The translations under genes were made by a program, and so were the position numbers. 64,000 nt of DNA, taken from Anoplolepis gracilipes (taxonomy: Eukaryota > Arthropoda > Insecta > Hymenoptera > Formicidae). The stretch is from NCBI RefSeq assembly GCF_047496725.1, contig NC_132970.1, positions 16,610,501-16,674,500 on the forward strand. Direction: 5' to 3'. Positions 10,610-23,903 of the stretch are shown here, in pieces. Position 1 is the stretch's first letter. Each line of letters starts with the position of its first letter. Below the pieces are notes generated by a model. The model was not told the DNA's origin. It searched no databases and saw nothing but the letters and a program-made list of their open reading frames with translations.

Positions 10610-11344
10610 CTGCAAAGTATAATAATGATTTTTTCAAAAAAGAATATAGATATAATCATTGACATAAAATAATATTAACTAAACGTCTTTTATATTAATT
10701 TTTCATCTTTTAAACAAGGTTTTGAACTAGTGCTTTTTATCAATTTTTTAAAATGTATTTTCTGTTATCTTTAACAGAGACATATCATATTAGCTTATAA
10801 GTATAATGTGAACATATTTTACATCCTAAAAGTTTTATTATGCTCCTTATAACTTTTTGATTTTTACTGTGATCATATATTGATTTCAAAAATGAAAGAT
10901 TATGTAAATCTCTTTTGTAATATACATAAAAATAAATTAGTTTTTATATGTTCAATAATATATAATAGATTATTAAAATATACTAATTGTAAGATTCTCT
11001 CTCTTTTTCTCTTTTAAAGGTCACACAAGGGTTATTTTGTCACCTGTCAATATATCATATTTTAACAAAATACATATCCAAAGGCCTTAATCAATAAAAA
11101 TAATGTTAAAAATTTATTTATTAACTTTTGTAATACATGATTATTTTCAGATGTCAAGGAATATATATAAATTTTTGTAAATTCTTTTTAAACATTTTGA
11201 GACAACTAAAACTGTGACAAGACATTATTGTGACCCATAAGTGACCAGGAACAGAGCAAAAAAATGTGTGACCTACAAGAGTAAAAGTTCATGGATTAAC
11301 AAATAGCTGTAAAATTTAATTAACTATTATAGAATTTATTTTCA

Positions 11345-11405
<61 letters not shown>

Positions 11406-11717
11406 TACATATAGGATATATGCAGACTGAATTATACATAAATTTATTCTAATGCAAGCTTATAAAGAAAAGAGAGTTTTTAATCAACTTTATCAATTCT
11501 TATTGTTAATAAATAAAAAAAAAAAAACAAAAGCCTGAAGCAAAACAACTTGGCTATAAATTCTTGGTACAACTATTTACGCATAATATAACAAAACAAT
11601 GCACACAAGTAATTAATAAATAAAATCTTTATAAAATCTTTATCTAAAAATATGTTCCGAAGAGTATGTACGACATTAGTGTTCAAATGTTTTTAAACAG
11701 ACGATAATATGTTATAC
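10610..11717 (-). other. Probable 5' UTR intron of the CAP-Gly gene
   Basis: AT-rich, with a long (TA)n run at 11348-11399. It is bounded by a GTATAA donor (minus strand, 11717-11712) and the TTTGCAG acceptor. Confidence 0.4.
11348..11399. repeat. (TA)n microsatellite
   Basis: About 26 uninterrupted TA units. Confidence 0.95.
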
Positions 11718-12190
11718 CCTTGGATTACTGTAGGAAAACTGCAGGAGAGATCACCGCTGTCGACGACAGTCGATGACAGTCGCGAAGACACCGCGACGAT
11801 GGCGAGGACGATGATCGATCTGATCGTTGACGAGGTTTTACATCGTGACGAGCACCGAGAGACGCGATCGGACGCGAGGAACGTGTACGATCACGGGACG
11901 AGGGAGATCCGAAGGGCAGCCGAGGCCGTCGACGGGGACATTCGATCGGACACCGTCAGCCGTTTCGACCGCGATTCGGGACGCTCAGGGCACTGCACGA
12001 GACATCGCGGCATCGCCGCGCCTTCGCCTTCGTCAGGACGAGCGTTTCGCTGAGCGAGCGCGATTTTGATTTGATGACACGAGAGAGAGAACGAGCTGTC
12101 ACTCGCAACCCGATGCAGACGACGAGACGACGCGGACGCTCCACGGCAAGGCTGCCAACATTAAGAGCTTTCCGGCAGGAAAACACAGAT
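11718..12190 (-). promoter_or_regulatory. GC/CpG-rich block: probable first non-coding exon and promoter of the CAP-Gly gene
   Basis: An abrupt rise in GC with many CpG, between AT-rich flanks, with a usable minus-strand donor (AAGG/GTATAA) at its proximal edge. Open frames on both strands (for example plus 11709-12053) have arginine/aspartate-rich composition expected from CpG-rich DNA and no domain. I therefore read it as UTR/promoter rather than coding. Confidence 0.45.
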
Positions 12191-12570
12191 AGACAGGGAG
12201 CTTTCTAGCGAGAAACAACATGTAAACATGATTGGCTGTCAAATAGATCAATTTTCGGGATTTTAAAAATTCTCCATTTGATAATCGATCGAAATTTTTT
12301 GTATTTGAGAGATATCTAATGAAAAAGAACTGTTTACATGACGCGACGCGAGCAAGGGAAGATTTTGTTAAAAAATATTATTATATAATATATATAGATA
12401 TAATTGTCAAATAAAATTTAATATGTAAAAACGTGGAACATTTGACATTAACTTATGTCTCTTTTTAACTACAAAAATTATACAAAAGATATAAAGTATC
12501 AAGCTAAATAATTTTTCTATTTGATAGCCAATCGTATGATACTGTGTTTGTGTTTCTTGCTGGAAAGCTC
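12165..12570. repeat. Imperfect inverted repeat with a repeated 20-nt motif
   Basis: A motif close to GAGCTTTCYRGCRRGAAACA occurs directly at 12165 and 12199 and inverted at 12551-12570. The adjacent ATTGGCTGTCAAATAG at 12231-12246 is mirrored by CTATTTGATAGCCAAT at 12516-12531. The arms are about 60-70 nt; the interior is AT-rich and not symmetrical. Confidence 0.7.
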
Positions 12571-12990
12571 CTATCGACACGGCGTATCCTGAGACACTTT
12601 TTCATGTGAACAAGCCTTGAACAACTAATAGTTTGAAGCGTGTAATTTTGAATTTTTCGTTTTGTGATTCTCGCGCCGTCAGCTTCTCGACAAGTGTCAC
12701 AAATGAAGAGGATCGAGAATTCTGAGGTTCAACGAGTATAATCACGGATCGTCTCTTTGAATCACGAGGTAGGCATCAGCAATTATAATCATACACAATG
12801 GTATTATAATTAGATCGCTTTTTATTATCTGCAATGATTAAAGTTTCCTTTTTGGAATATTAGTAAATCTATTCTGTATTAAAAATTACTTGAAATGATC
12901 TGTGTGTATAAATAAGATCATATATGTATTAAATTATATATAAATTTATATACTAATATTATATAAAATACTAATATTAATAATAAATAA

Positions 12991-13027
<37 letters not shown>

Positions 13028-13420
13028 TGCTAATGAATAACACGTAGGAATATTGATATTTGATATTCATAATTCGATCAAAATATTTATATATTTCAAA
13101 CGTGTGTTTCTTATAATTTACAAACATATATTTCAGAGCTACTTTTATCATTGAAGGCTACAATATATATATATGAATAAATTATTAAAATATGAAAACA
13201 TTTCAAAAATAATATTTATATAATAATATGTTATATATACAATGTATTTTTACATTTAAATAATTTACGTAGCAACCTTTATTGGTATTTCGACATCGCT
13301 TTCAAAACATTTTTTCTTCGTTCGGTATGTATATATAATATTATCATCGATAATAATACTAATTACAATATCAACTATCGATAACATCGTATTCTCTTTA
13401 TTTCAATTCCTTTGCCGGCA
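12571..13420. other. AT-rich spacer, no gene seen
   Basis: Contains a (TA)n tract at 12994-13025. It separates the two oppositely placed GC-rich blocks. Confidence 0.5.
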
Positions 13421-14279
13421 AGTGGCGCTGTTATTGACTCGCGGCGGTCACGTTCGAAATGATTCTGACGTCAACAGAGAGACGTTGATGGAGAGTCGCG
13501 ACGCAATATCGTTACGCGCAGCACCGTCTTTACATACATTTGTACCCCTCCCCCCTGGTCGAAATATATCGAAGCGCATATCTCCTCTTCACCATCCATC
13601 CCTCCTTCATCGTCAAAGGTAATAAATTCAATATAAATTGACAATTATACATATCAAGATATTAGATAAAAGACATATTATCCGCCCGCGCGCGCGCGCG
13701 CGCGCGAGTTCTATTTAATCGAGGTGCGCGAACCTTGACGAATCTTTTCCGCTTTCCATCGTACGTACATCCAGGATCGCGTACCCCTTAAAGCCGGCAC
13801 TGGACATAATACATAGGGGGAGGGGGAGGAGGAGATAAAGTGGCCGCGCGCGACGGTGAGTCGTGGTCGACGGTCGACGCCGTGTCGCGCCTCGTCACGG
13901 GCCGCACGCATTTGTCGGGCGCGCGCGAGAGCGTGTGTGTCATGCGGTTAGTGCTTTTGACGCGGGTGGGCTCTCTCTCCGGCTACGACGTTTCGGCGCG
14001 CGTCTCGGTACAATACAACGCAACGCGAGGGCCCCCGATTTAATGGGCGGGGTCGCCTATCGCGGAGCGACCTCGGTGTTCGCAGTGGTGAGCTGCCGTG
14101 CCGCGTCGCGGCCATCGCCGTGAGCGGTCCGCTTTTTCCACGACACAGCTAACGTTTAAATGGCGCGACTCGAGCGTCAGCATCGCTACGCCTACGACTT
14201 ATGACGTCGCTACGACAAGAGAGATAGAGAGCGAGAGGCAGAGAAAAAGAGTACGCGCTTTACACTCGGCGCTCGAAAG
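13421..14279 (+). promoter_or_regulatory. CpG-rich island, candidate promoter and non-coding first exon
   Basis: GC-rich with an alternating CG run at 13686-13706, a GC box GGGCGGGG at 14044 and a reasonable donor (AAAG/GTAGGA) after 14279. It has several short open frames but none with a domain or good codon character. It could be a distal promoter of the RNF38/44 gene 34 kb downstream or of an unrecognised non-coding RNA. Inference. Confidence 0.35.
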
Positions 14280-15240
14280 GTAGGAATCTTTTTTCCCACC
14301 GAAATATCCTGCACGCGCGCTCTGTGTCTACCCCTTATTTCCCCCCCACACTCTCCCCCTCTTCTCCCCCTTCCTCCTATGCTGCTGCTGCTGCTGCTGC
14401 TGTGTGCTCTGTGCTCTCGCTCTCTGCCTCTCTTGCTCGCTCTCTTACAATTAGTAGCTTTCTATGCGGCTTTTTCTCACTTCTACTCTTTTTATCTCTC
14501 TGGTTTTCTCTCCCCGTTCCCCTTCTCTCTCTCTTTCTCTCTCCTCTCTTATCGCTGCCGCCCCTAAGATGTTCCCCGACCTGCTCGACTTGTCGTAGAC
14601 GTCGCTCCGCGTTTTTCCAACGCTCGTCCAGAGCAAATTCCAAGATACCGTTCTTCCTCGTCGGCTTTAGATATACGTGTTTGCGCGCGTATTACACGCC
14701 TCTCCTCCCGACGAAGCCGCTCCTGGAACGCTCGTCTGCTTTCTTTTGTCTCGGAGCGACTCGACGGTTAATTTTACGATAAGCCAGTATAACCCGTATA
14801 TCCCCCCGGCACACGAATCAACATGCGGGATACACTGGATATAGGTCCCCGACAGAAATGCGCGTTCGAGGCGGGGGGGGGGGGGGTGAAGGGAAAGGAG
14901 GGAAGAAAAAAAATTCGTTACACCCACAGAAAGCGACGCCGCTTTGCTCCGGACACGCTGCACCTGCGACATACATGTTTTTTTCTGTTTCCGTTCGTTT
15001 GTTCCCTCCTTTACCTTTCATCCATCCATCTATCCATCCATCCTCTCCCACTTATTCCTCGAACGCACATCTGATGCTTTTGTCTGTCGATCGAAATATA
15101 TGTATGTGTGAACGAGACACGCGCGCTCGCGTGTACCGTATATTTGTTTGTACACAAATATCCGTTTAACTCGCGATACTCGTTCATGTACCTTCTCGTT
15201 GGCCCCGAACAATTCGGGAAAGCCGAAAAGAGAGCTTTCT
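14280..15240. repeat. Polypyrimidine-rich stretch with a CTG run and a G14 run
   Basis: Plus strand 14330-14570 is largely C/T, interrupted by (CTG)7 near 14381-14402. A run of 14 G sits at 14873-14886 within a purine stretch. Open frames here encode only L/S or P/R-rich low complexity. Confidence 0.7.
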
Positions 15241-15420
15241 TAAAAATAAGAGCGATTATATAAAAAAGAAACCTGAAAAAATACATATACGTCTCTAAAG
15301 ATAAAAGAACGGATTTAACATATTTTATTGCATGAATGATATCAATGTTTATTCTAAAGAAAATTAACAGTATTTTAACAACTTTTCTTCAACTTTGTTG
15401 ATATAGAATAAATGAGGAAT

Positions 15421-15695
15421 TTAACCCCTACTTTGTACTGATGGGTCATTTTTGTCTGTGATTTTTCTTAACAATGTCAATTTCTCGAAAACAAATAATC
15501 ATAAAATAATATATTTAAGTAAATGATTTTTCAAATTTATTATTTTAGTCTTTATTTAGAATGTTCAAAGAAGGTATATACATTTTTTCAGATTTTTTAA
15601 AAACACTTTTACATATTAATAAACTTATCGAAAATACGCTGATCCATCTATAGAGTTAGAAGGTGCCAAAAATAACAATACGAAGTAAGGGTTAA
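15421..15695. mobile_element. TTAA-flanked MITE, copy 1 (piggyBac-like ends)
   Basis: About 267 bp between two TTAA tetranucleotides (15421-15424 and 15692-15695). It begins CCCCTACTTTGTACTG and ends CAATACGAAGTAAGGG, so the termini are short inverted repeats. The TTAA target-site duplication and CCC start are the hallmark of piggyBac-superfamily elements. There is no coding capacity. The interior matches the copies at 26.7 and 30.8 kb almost base for base. Confidence 0.88.
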
Positions 15696-16507
15696 ATGTC
15701 TTATTGATATATTGGTACAATAACAAATAATACATAAGGAGAGAAAAGTAGAAGTGTAAGATGTAAGACGAAATAGCAATTTAAAGGTAACATATGTGTA
15801 CGATCGAGGTACGATAATTATATTTTTTTATAAAATTTTGAAATACATAAATACACACACACAGTAGTCTGTAGAAATATATTTTTTAGACATATTTACA
15901 TAATTTATTATCATTGGTATGCGTAGAAATATCAAAATATAAATAGACGTGGGTCATTGAAATAGATTTAATTTTACAAGTTAAAGACATTCGCGATAAC
16001 TATGTAATACATACATACTGAATCGTACCTAAATATCATGCAGGTGTCTTTATATAATAATAAAGAAAACAAGCGATATATACGTATGTATAACTATATA
16101 CATATTCGTAGGACCTCGCACATACCGGACACGCATTTTCTATCTTTGTTTCATGTCAGCGACGTACAGGCGCGTCTCGTAGATTTACGTCACTAACAAC
16201 GACAACGGCAACGATGACGACGATCGACATAAAATAGACTGGCTGGAAAGATCAAACGCGTCCGAGATTGAACGGTCGCGCATACGTATGGTTAAACATC
16301 TTTAACGACAGAGTCACAGACAGACGCTGTACGGTCTGTCTTAGCAATTAACGGTACATCGTCGCTCGAGCATTTAAGCCGCCGACCCTTTAAATCCGCT
16401 TGTGACGCCCTTCGATCGATTCTCGTGTAGTGTTTGTGTGCGTGTGTATGCTCGTATTTGTCTGTTTGTCTCTTTGTGTGTATGTGTATGTACGCGTAAT
16501 ATAGGTC

Positions 16508-16541
<34 letters not shown>

Positions 16542-19500
16542 AACGCGTGTGTTGAGTGTGTGTGTGTGTGTTGGTCGGGAATTGCGTTTCTGCATACGGG
16601 GTGTCCTCTCTGCTAGGGATGTTCACCGCTACTTCGGTATCTATCGACAGCTTTCTATCGATATTTTGGTATTATAATATTGATGGAGAGATCTTGATGT
16701 TGAAGTACAATTCTTCCCTTTCTTATAGATCACTTGAATTGCTTTTGAGAGCTTTTGAGAGAAAGAGAGAGGGAGAAATTCAATTAATTTATATATTTTC
16801 TTATTTATAATCATTGAATTGTATTTTTGAATGAGCAGAGATTTGAAAATAACAGCGATATTCTTGATATTAATAATTCGCTGATATTTACATGAATAAA
16901 GATATTGATACTTTTTTTTTTAATAAATATATCATACCCATATGATTAGAATAAATGGCTATTGCCTATGGATATTACCTATCTACTCTGAGTAGCAACT
17001 TTTCGGACAAATTTAAAATGAAATTATTTTTGTGATAAATTTTTTATGTTTATTATAACAATAATTAAACTTTATATTCAGGAAATAAGCAGCGAATGAA
17101 ATATATATTAATATAAATATTCTTAATATTGAATAGCTGGCAATATTTACACGATTGAAAAGATATCGGTGCTGTTTAAAAAATATATTATATTTAAAAA
17201 ATTACAACTATTCTCAATCTGCAATGCTGCAGATTTGCAGTTGTTAAATTTTATCCGCGAAAATATTGTATCTGCACGTTGCAACGTGTATTGATAGAAA
17301 ATTAACTACACGATGGAGATAAATCTTCGTCGATATATACTCGAGAATTAAAAATTCGATTTGGAAGGAAATGATCTCCTCTCTGTCAGTGACTATCGTC
17401 TGTCTGTCGCGTCGAATGTGCGGGATTTATGGTCCGTCGTTAAATCGCAAATTAAAAACGCACTTGGGAAAGAACAAACTGAAAAATATATAAGTAACAA
17501 CAGCTGAAGCCCCGGCGGTCGTTCCGTGCAACGCACACTTATAAATGCATAGAATTTTTCAATAGACGGACCAGAAAGACCGGTGTGCACTAGTAGTAGT
17601 AATAGCTTTTCCGAAGACTTTGCGCTCGCCAAGATTTACGTCGTGTAATCGTAACGTCGACCTGTCGTCTCCCTGTAATTAATACACCGATTCGATTGCT
17701 TTCCGCCGTTGAACGGAAAATATTAAGGGAGGGAGCACTTATATAATTGACGCATTATCGGGAAAATTAGTATCGGAAGAAGAGAACGATAAAAATATAA
17801 TTGTCTTTTGACCTTAAAGATCCATTTCATCACATCGTCCATTTTGCAAGATTAGAAAGCGTTAGGAGAAGGTTATAGGAGCATCTAGGATGAGCTTTGC
17901 GTAAAAGTTGAAGAAATTCCTGGCTATGCCTTTGCGTACTTATCGTAACATCGGATCGGCGCGTAATTCGAGATGAAAAAAAAAACCGGGGGAGAGTCTG
18001 ACAAGCGAAGGAGGGCGTATCTCGCCCTTTAACAGAAAATACCGTTATACGGCACATTTAAGTTTCAACCATTCGTACGATTAATTGTACAACCGTTCGT
18101 CCGGTTGTTTTATATTTTATCGAATAGAGATTGTTCGTGCGTTTTAGAGTACGCCTCGTAGAATATCGAAAAGCTCTAAAAGTTTGATGAAAAAGAACGT
18201 CCCTCGTATAACGACCGCCGCCCATGATGGAAATTATAGATGCGCGCAGTACACGTCCTCCTCGTCGCTCTCCTTACATTATGGAGCAAATTATAAGAGC
18301 CACTTTGCGCGCGTTCCTCCAAGTTCCCTGTGAGCAGCGTAATAATTTAACGGACGATAGATGGTCTATGGGCGCGCGTCGATCGTCCAGCCGTTGCGAA
18401 CAACCGTCTTTCGCGAACATTGTACGCGTTCTGGCGTTTCGCGGAAGGTTGATGATATAGTTGATATAGTTGATATAGTTGATATAGTTGACTTAATATA
18501 TGCGCGCAAAATAAATACACTTTCGCGTGCAAAGTAAAAGAAGGATGCTCGAAATCGTGACATGGGTCTCGGTTAAATCGACGTATTCTCGCTTCTCAAT
18601 CATTTAGGCGGCACACTTTGTCGGAGATAAAGATAGGAATTTGCCCAGTTGAAATAGTTTAGCTGACTTTTATCGGAAACACTTATATAGTTTGTACATT
18701 AGTATGCTAAGTCAACCCGTATCGGGAATCTTTTGAAATTCGAAAGTCACTTTCCTGTGACTTTCTTTGATGAATTATGTAATATAACTAGCCAGAGTAG
18801 CTCCTTCTTCATAATTTTATGCTATTTCATTCGTCTATCGGTTTCCATCTTTTTGTCTTTCCTCTTCTTTTTTTACTGTAACCTGTATTATATTTTTAAA
18901 GTTTTTAAAAATAGATACATTGCTTTTTTCGATTTCAAATTTTATCACACTGTTAAAGAAAACCTCGTATGTTAAGAAAAAAATACAGAAATTTTAAACT
19001 ATAACGATGACGTCATAAAGAATAAATATCTGCGAGTACAAATTTTAATTTTGAACTTTTAGCTGAAGGTTAGAGTCCAAGAACAAAATAAGGTGTTGAT
19101 TTTTATATCTTTATTATCTCATATAAGGAATTTCTGTTAAATTTATTGGAGAAATTTATTTTGAAATAAACGTGTACGAATAATAATGTTATTTTTAGGA
19201 AAATATATATATATATATATATATATAAAATACTCCAAATATCCTAAATTTCACAAGATGATACAAGATGATACAAGATCTAAAAATATCGAAAGCATCA
19301 GTAATGTTAGTAATTATTACAGCATATTATTTATGCAATTGTCAAATATGAGAGGTAGTTCCTGATTTCTTTTTGCAAGAACGAAAGAGATATCGATATA
19401 GACTTTTATTTTTTTTTGCACCTATAATAGCTACGTCCCTGGATAACGCTTTGAAATTACAAAGCACCCGCAAGACTATATGTGTACCGTCCCAGAATTA

Positions 19501-20091
19501 TTCGAAGCAACGTTCCCTTCGAAGTTGACCTGCGCGTCCTCCACCGTCTCCTCACTCCCTTCCTCTCTCCTCTTTAAAGTCTCACCTGTCTCTGAAACGC
19601 ATTCTCCGAACGCGTATACGAAGCGCTCGGCCCAACTCTGTTCCGTAAAAACTCGTTTTCAGAAAAACCCCATTCAAGTTTCTTAGAAAACTTTCGTGAT
19701 ACTTGGAGATATTAAATATGTTATCAATAAAATTTCTAGCGTTTTAATTAATTTAATAAAATTATTAACATTCTCAGATACATCCTTAGAATAGATAAAG
19801 TAGGACATTGTCACTAGAACACTGTGTAGAAAAAAATATGATGAAATTTTTTGAAGAAAACGTGAAGATGGATCGATCTACCGCTGATTTTAACAAATTC
19901 TGTAAAGTTTTTTTTTATTTCCCCAAAGAGTTAATCCATTATTAAATGTAAATTGATTTAAGTTAACCTATAGAAAGCAAAAAGAAAAAGATTTGGTTTG
20001 TGCCAGTTTTTATCTATATTAATTTTTAAGTTTATCATTTATAACTTTTTTTTTTAGATTTAATTCATATTAATTTTGACATATCTGAGTC
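15696..20091. other. Non-coding, mostly AT-rich, no gene seen
   Basis: Includes a (GT)n tract at about 16510-16532 and a GC-richer patch around 16120-16400. A second GC-richer patch at 18180-18450 has unconvincing short open frames on both strands. Confidence 0.45.
18449..18492. repeat. Tandem 9-nt repeat (GATATAGTT)n
   Basis: Four to five head-to-tail copies of GATATAGTT. Confidence 0.9.
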
Positions 20092-20216
20092 ACCGTTTTT
20101 TTTTTTTCGATTAATTCTGTCAGCGCTATATATAGCGCTATATATAGCGCTGACAGAATTAATCGAAAAAAAACGGTACGATAAAAATATATATATATAT
20201 ATATATTTTTATCGTA
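20092..20216. repeat. Double palindrome (two adjacent near-perfect hairpins)
   Basis: 20092-20176 is an 85-nt near-perfect palindrome with arms CGATTAATTCTGTCAGCGCT and its complement. The centre is made of three AGCGCT boxes spaced by ATATAT. It abuts a second palindrome at 20177-20216, ACGATAAAAA-(TA)n-TTTTTATCGT. No open frame. Confidence 0.9.
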
Positions 20217-20561
20217 TCTTTTTCTTCTTTTTTCTTAAAATACAATACATACACGGGCACACACAGTCCTGACTTTCTCGAGGAGAAATTCCCCAATCTG
20301 ATTCTCATCTAACGGTTCACCGCCGACTGTAGAGGGCACACGAGAGGAGAACTGCTCTAAACCCGCGCAATAATTTTCCCTTTATTAGACCTCGCGATCG
20401 ATCGAATGTGGATCGCCGCGATCGCGTCTCCGTTCTTGCGTGGTTATGGCAACGCGATGGCAGATCTCTCCCACAAGGATGACGGCGATGGTAGAGCGTA
20501 CCCGCAGCATGGGAACTGCATAGACGGTAATACATACGGGCATTATAGAGCCACACATTCT

Positions 20562-20637
20562 CTTTCTCTCTCCCTTTCCCCTCCTTCTCTCTCCCTTTCC
20601 TCTCCTTCTCTCTCCCTTTCCTCTCCTTCGCTCTCGG
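20562..20637. repeat. Tandem pyrimidine minisatellite, unit about 20 nt
   Basis: Three to four copies of a unit close to CTCTCCCTTTCCTCTCCTTC. Confidence 0.88.
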
Positions 20638-23272
20638 TTTCTCTCATGTGTCAACACATTTCCGACGCCCACAACGAGTGACGCATGCGCTTTGCGCACC
20701 TTATCAGTCTCTTGCTCAGCTTTATCTCCCTCTCTCCTTCTCTGTTACACTCTCTCCGTCTGTGTTATCCCTTTCTAGATACAGGGTGTTTCTTTTCATT
20801 CGCCGTGATTCCTATAGTAAATTTGGAGTAAATTTTTTCCCCAAAATTCGCCGATATCGAAATAATATATTTTTAAGTTTTAAGAAATTGAAAATACAGA
20901 GAGAGATGAATAAATAGACAATAGGACGTTATATTAAAACGCTAACGAAAAAGAATTAGTAAAAAAAAAGTATCAAATTTATTAATAAAATTACTTAAGG
21001 AATTTACAAATAAAAGAAAATGTAAACAATCTAGAAGACTACTTTCAATACACACTGATTAATTTAATAATATTGAGTAACGATCTTTTCGTTCTATTTC
21101 GTGAAAGATATGGAGGAGGATATTGCGAAACATATTACGCGCAATAACTATTACACTAACTATTGTAAGTTGTGTGTTAATAGAATCAAGAGTGTAGAAG
21201 AGATAAATCTTTTTTTCTTCTCTCTCCCTCTTTCCCTGTCTCGTTTCTTATCTATTTTTCTTTTCTATCTCGTTTTCCCACATTTTTCCCGTTCGATGAA
21301 TACGCTCCTGGCTTTTCTACGAGTACCCTCTTCTTCGTGCCAACAAGTCCCTCCATGAGCGCGGAATTTTCCAATTCACAAGGGTGCATAGACGATGCGG
21401 GTCGTCGACACGGTTCCGGCCGCTCGCAACATCTTCAGCATGTCGCTCGCCACGAACGTGTCGTGTCAGACAAGAAAAATTGCAAGTTACTCGCGCGCCT
21501 ACAGTGTCGGGGGCACCCTTTCAACGATACGGTCCTGTCTTGAGAATGTATATAAACTTCTTTCTCTCTCTTTTTCCTCTTCGTTGTGTGTCCAACTGTG
21601 TGGCGGATTTAAATTTCTGAGACCTCTAAGAGAAATCTTCAATATTGAAAAATTTTTACAACAATATGAATGAATTTTAATTACTCGTAACATTGAAAGA
21701 TGACACTTTTTTTTTTTATAGTATTTTAACAACTTCTTTCTGGAAATGTACAAAAACAATTTTTTGGAAATACAATAATTTTCTACGCGTTACGTATTCA
21801 ACAATAGAATTGAATCGAGCGAGATTAATCCTTCTATTTAGAATTTTGCAATAAGATAAAATACGTAGTGTATGTGTGTGTGTGTGTAATTGTATGTATG
21901 TATAAAGTTTTGTAAAATGCTTTGTCTTCGCGACGTCTCGATAATTAGATTCAAAGACGACTTATGGTAGATACGTCACTGGTTTTGTGGTTCCCTCTCT
22001 TCTCTCTCTCTCTCTCTGTCTCCCCCCCCTCTGTCTCTCCCCCCTCTCTCTCTCTCTCTCTCTTTCTGTCCTTACACCGTCACCCTCGTTCATACGACAC
22101 AGTCTTCCCCTTCCGCTCCCATTGCACACACCAATTTTCCAATTGATAAGGGTGCATAGTTGATACAGCGGAGCAACCCTATCCGTCTGTGCCCCGCTTT
22201 ATCTTCCTCCTCTCCTCATTATCTCTCTCCCCTCGTCTTTCCGAGCTTTATTCGCCTCTCTTCCGCGCGTACCTTGTCAAGTTCGGCGCATCGCGCGGTT
22301 ATCATTTAAAATATTGACAAACGGACCCGCAGATTCTCGTTGCACAAAGATGCGCGGATCGTAAATATCGCAAATATGGACAATTTAGATTGTGTTAGAG
22401 ACGTGTCTTTTCGCGCGTTCGATTTTCCACATCATCTTGGAAACAAAGGAATCTCCACAAACACATGTGGCAAAAGCCATAAGTTTTCTATTTTTTTTTT
22501 TTTTTTTTTTTTTTATAGTATATATTATACTGATAAATCGAAAAAATTATATAAAATACTTAAAAATGCTTCAAGTTGTCTCACGATTTTTTTATTACGA
22601 TTTTTAGAATAAATTTTAAGAAAAAATCCTCTGTGTATGTGTAGATGTACTCATTTTTTCTACAAATACATTTGTAAATAGGTTGAGAAAAAAGACATTT
22701 TTCTTATTCGAAATGTCTTTCCTTTTATTTTTTTAAAGCACAATGAGTGACTATATCTTTATTTGTGATGACGATAGGACGACACGAAAGAAAAGGAAGC
22801 AAGAACATTTATATTCGTTCTCCTTTACATCCTTTTATTATTGAAATAATTATCTCAAAACCTCCTTTTATCATAATTTTTTCTCTTATATTAATTGCAT
22901 CACATAAGCATGTATGATATACAATATTGGAACCTCTGCCATTCTGTATCGACCTTCGATATTTCGCGAGGTTAAAGCGTTCTCATGGAAAGATGAAACC
23001 TGCCGGCGTCGAGCTTAGTCCATCGACTAGTCGGGAAAGTTGGTTATTGATTTGGGATCTCGGTAAACACACGCAACTAGCGAAGGGAGGATTCCGTTCC
23101 TATCAAACGTTCGCGCGCGCGCGCGCGCGTTGCGTAAAATTAACAGTCGTGTTCCAAGACTCGAGACTCACTTTCCCATCTGGGATTTCGGAGGAGAGAG
23201 TAGAAGCGAGAGATATTCAAGAGGGGGAGGGAAGAGACAAGATAATATGAGAAAATGCTATGAAATATAATC

Positions 23273-23275
<3 letters not shown>

Positions 23276-23310
<35 letters not shown>
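23276..23310. repeat. (GA)n microsatellite
   Basis: Uninterrupted GA run ending in a G6 run. Confidence 0.95.
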
Positions 23311-23316
<6 letters not shown>

Positions 23317-23829
23317 CTTCTTTTTACACAAGTTTTTTCTATCGATATATAATTTATCGATTTATCAAATTATAATTTTAAATTCCTAAGTGCAATTGTA
23401 CTTGCACATTGTGCCCAAAGGTATAAGTCACGAGAGGAGGAAAAAAATAGAGAAGAGAGAAAGAGAGAGAAAGATATTCGTTGGAAGTAGATAAAGAGGA
23501 GAGAGAAATAGCTTGAGCTCTTTGTCACTCGATGTGACGCACTCGCGGCAGCTGTGAACGCGCGTGTTGATTTTGGTTTAACTTGGAGTTATCAGCGTCG
23601 CTTAGTGTGTGCTCGGCCATGATATCTGCCTGACGTTCTCTCCGCGACGAGAGAAACGGTGCTGCGCAGTGGCAGCGCGATTGCAGTACGAGCTTATAGC
23701 ACGTATAGACATAGTATATTTCCGAGACAATACCTTCCTAACCGCCAAACATTAAAGCAGTATTAATTAAAGAAACAGTTAAGAGTATAATAGAGTATAG
23801 CAGTCATCAAAATAAATTTGCAACGTTTA

Positions 23830-23843
23830 TATTATAGGACATA

Positions 23844-23903
<60 letters not shown>

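Noticed and set aside
11709..12053. 114-codon plus-strand open frame in GC-rich DNA
   Set aside because: R/D/T-rich composition expected from CpG-rich DNA; better explained as the 5' UTR/promoter of the minus-strand gene.
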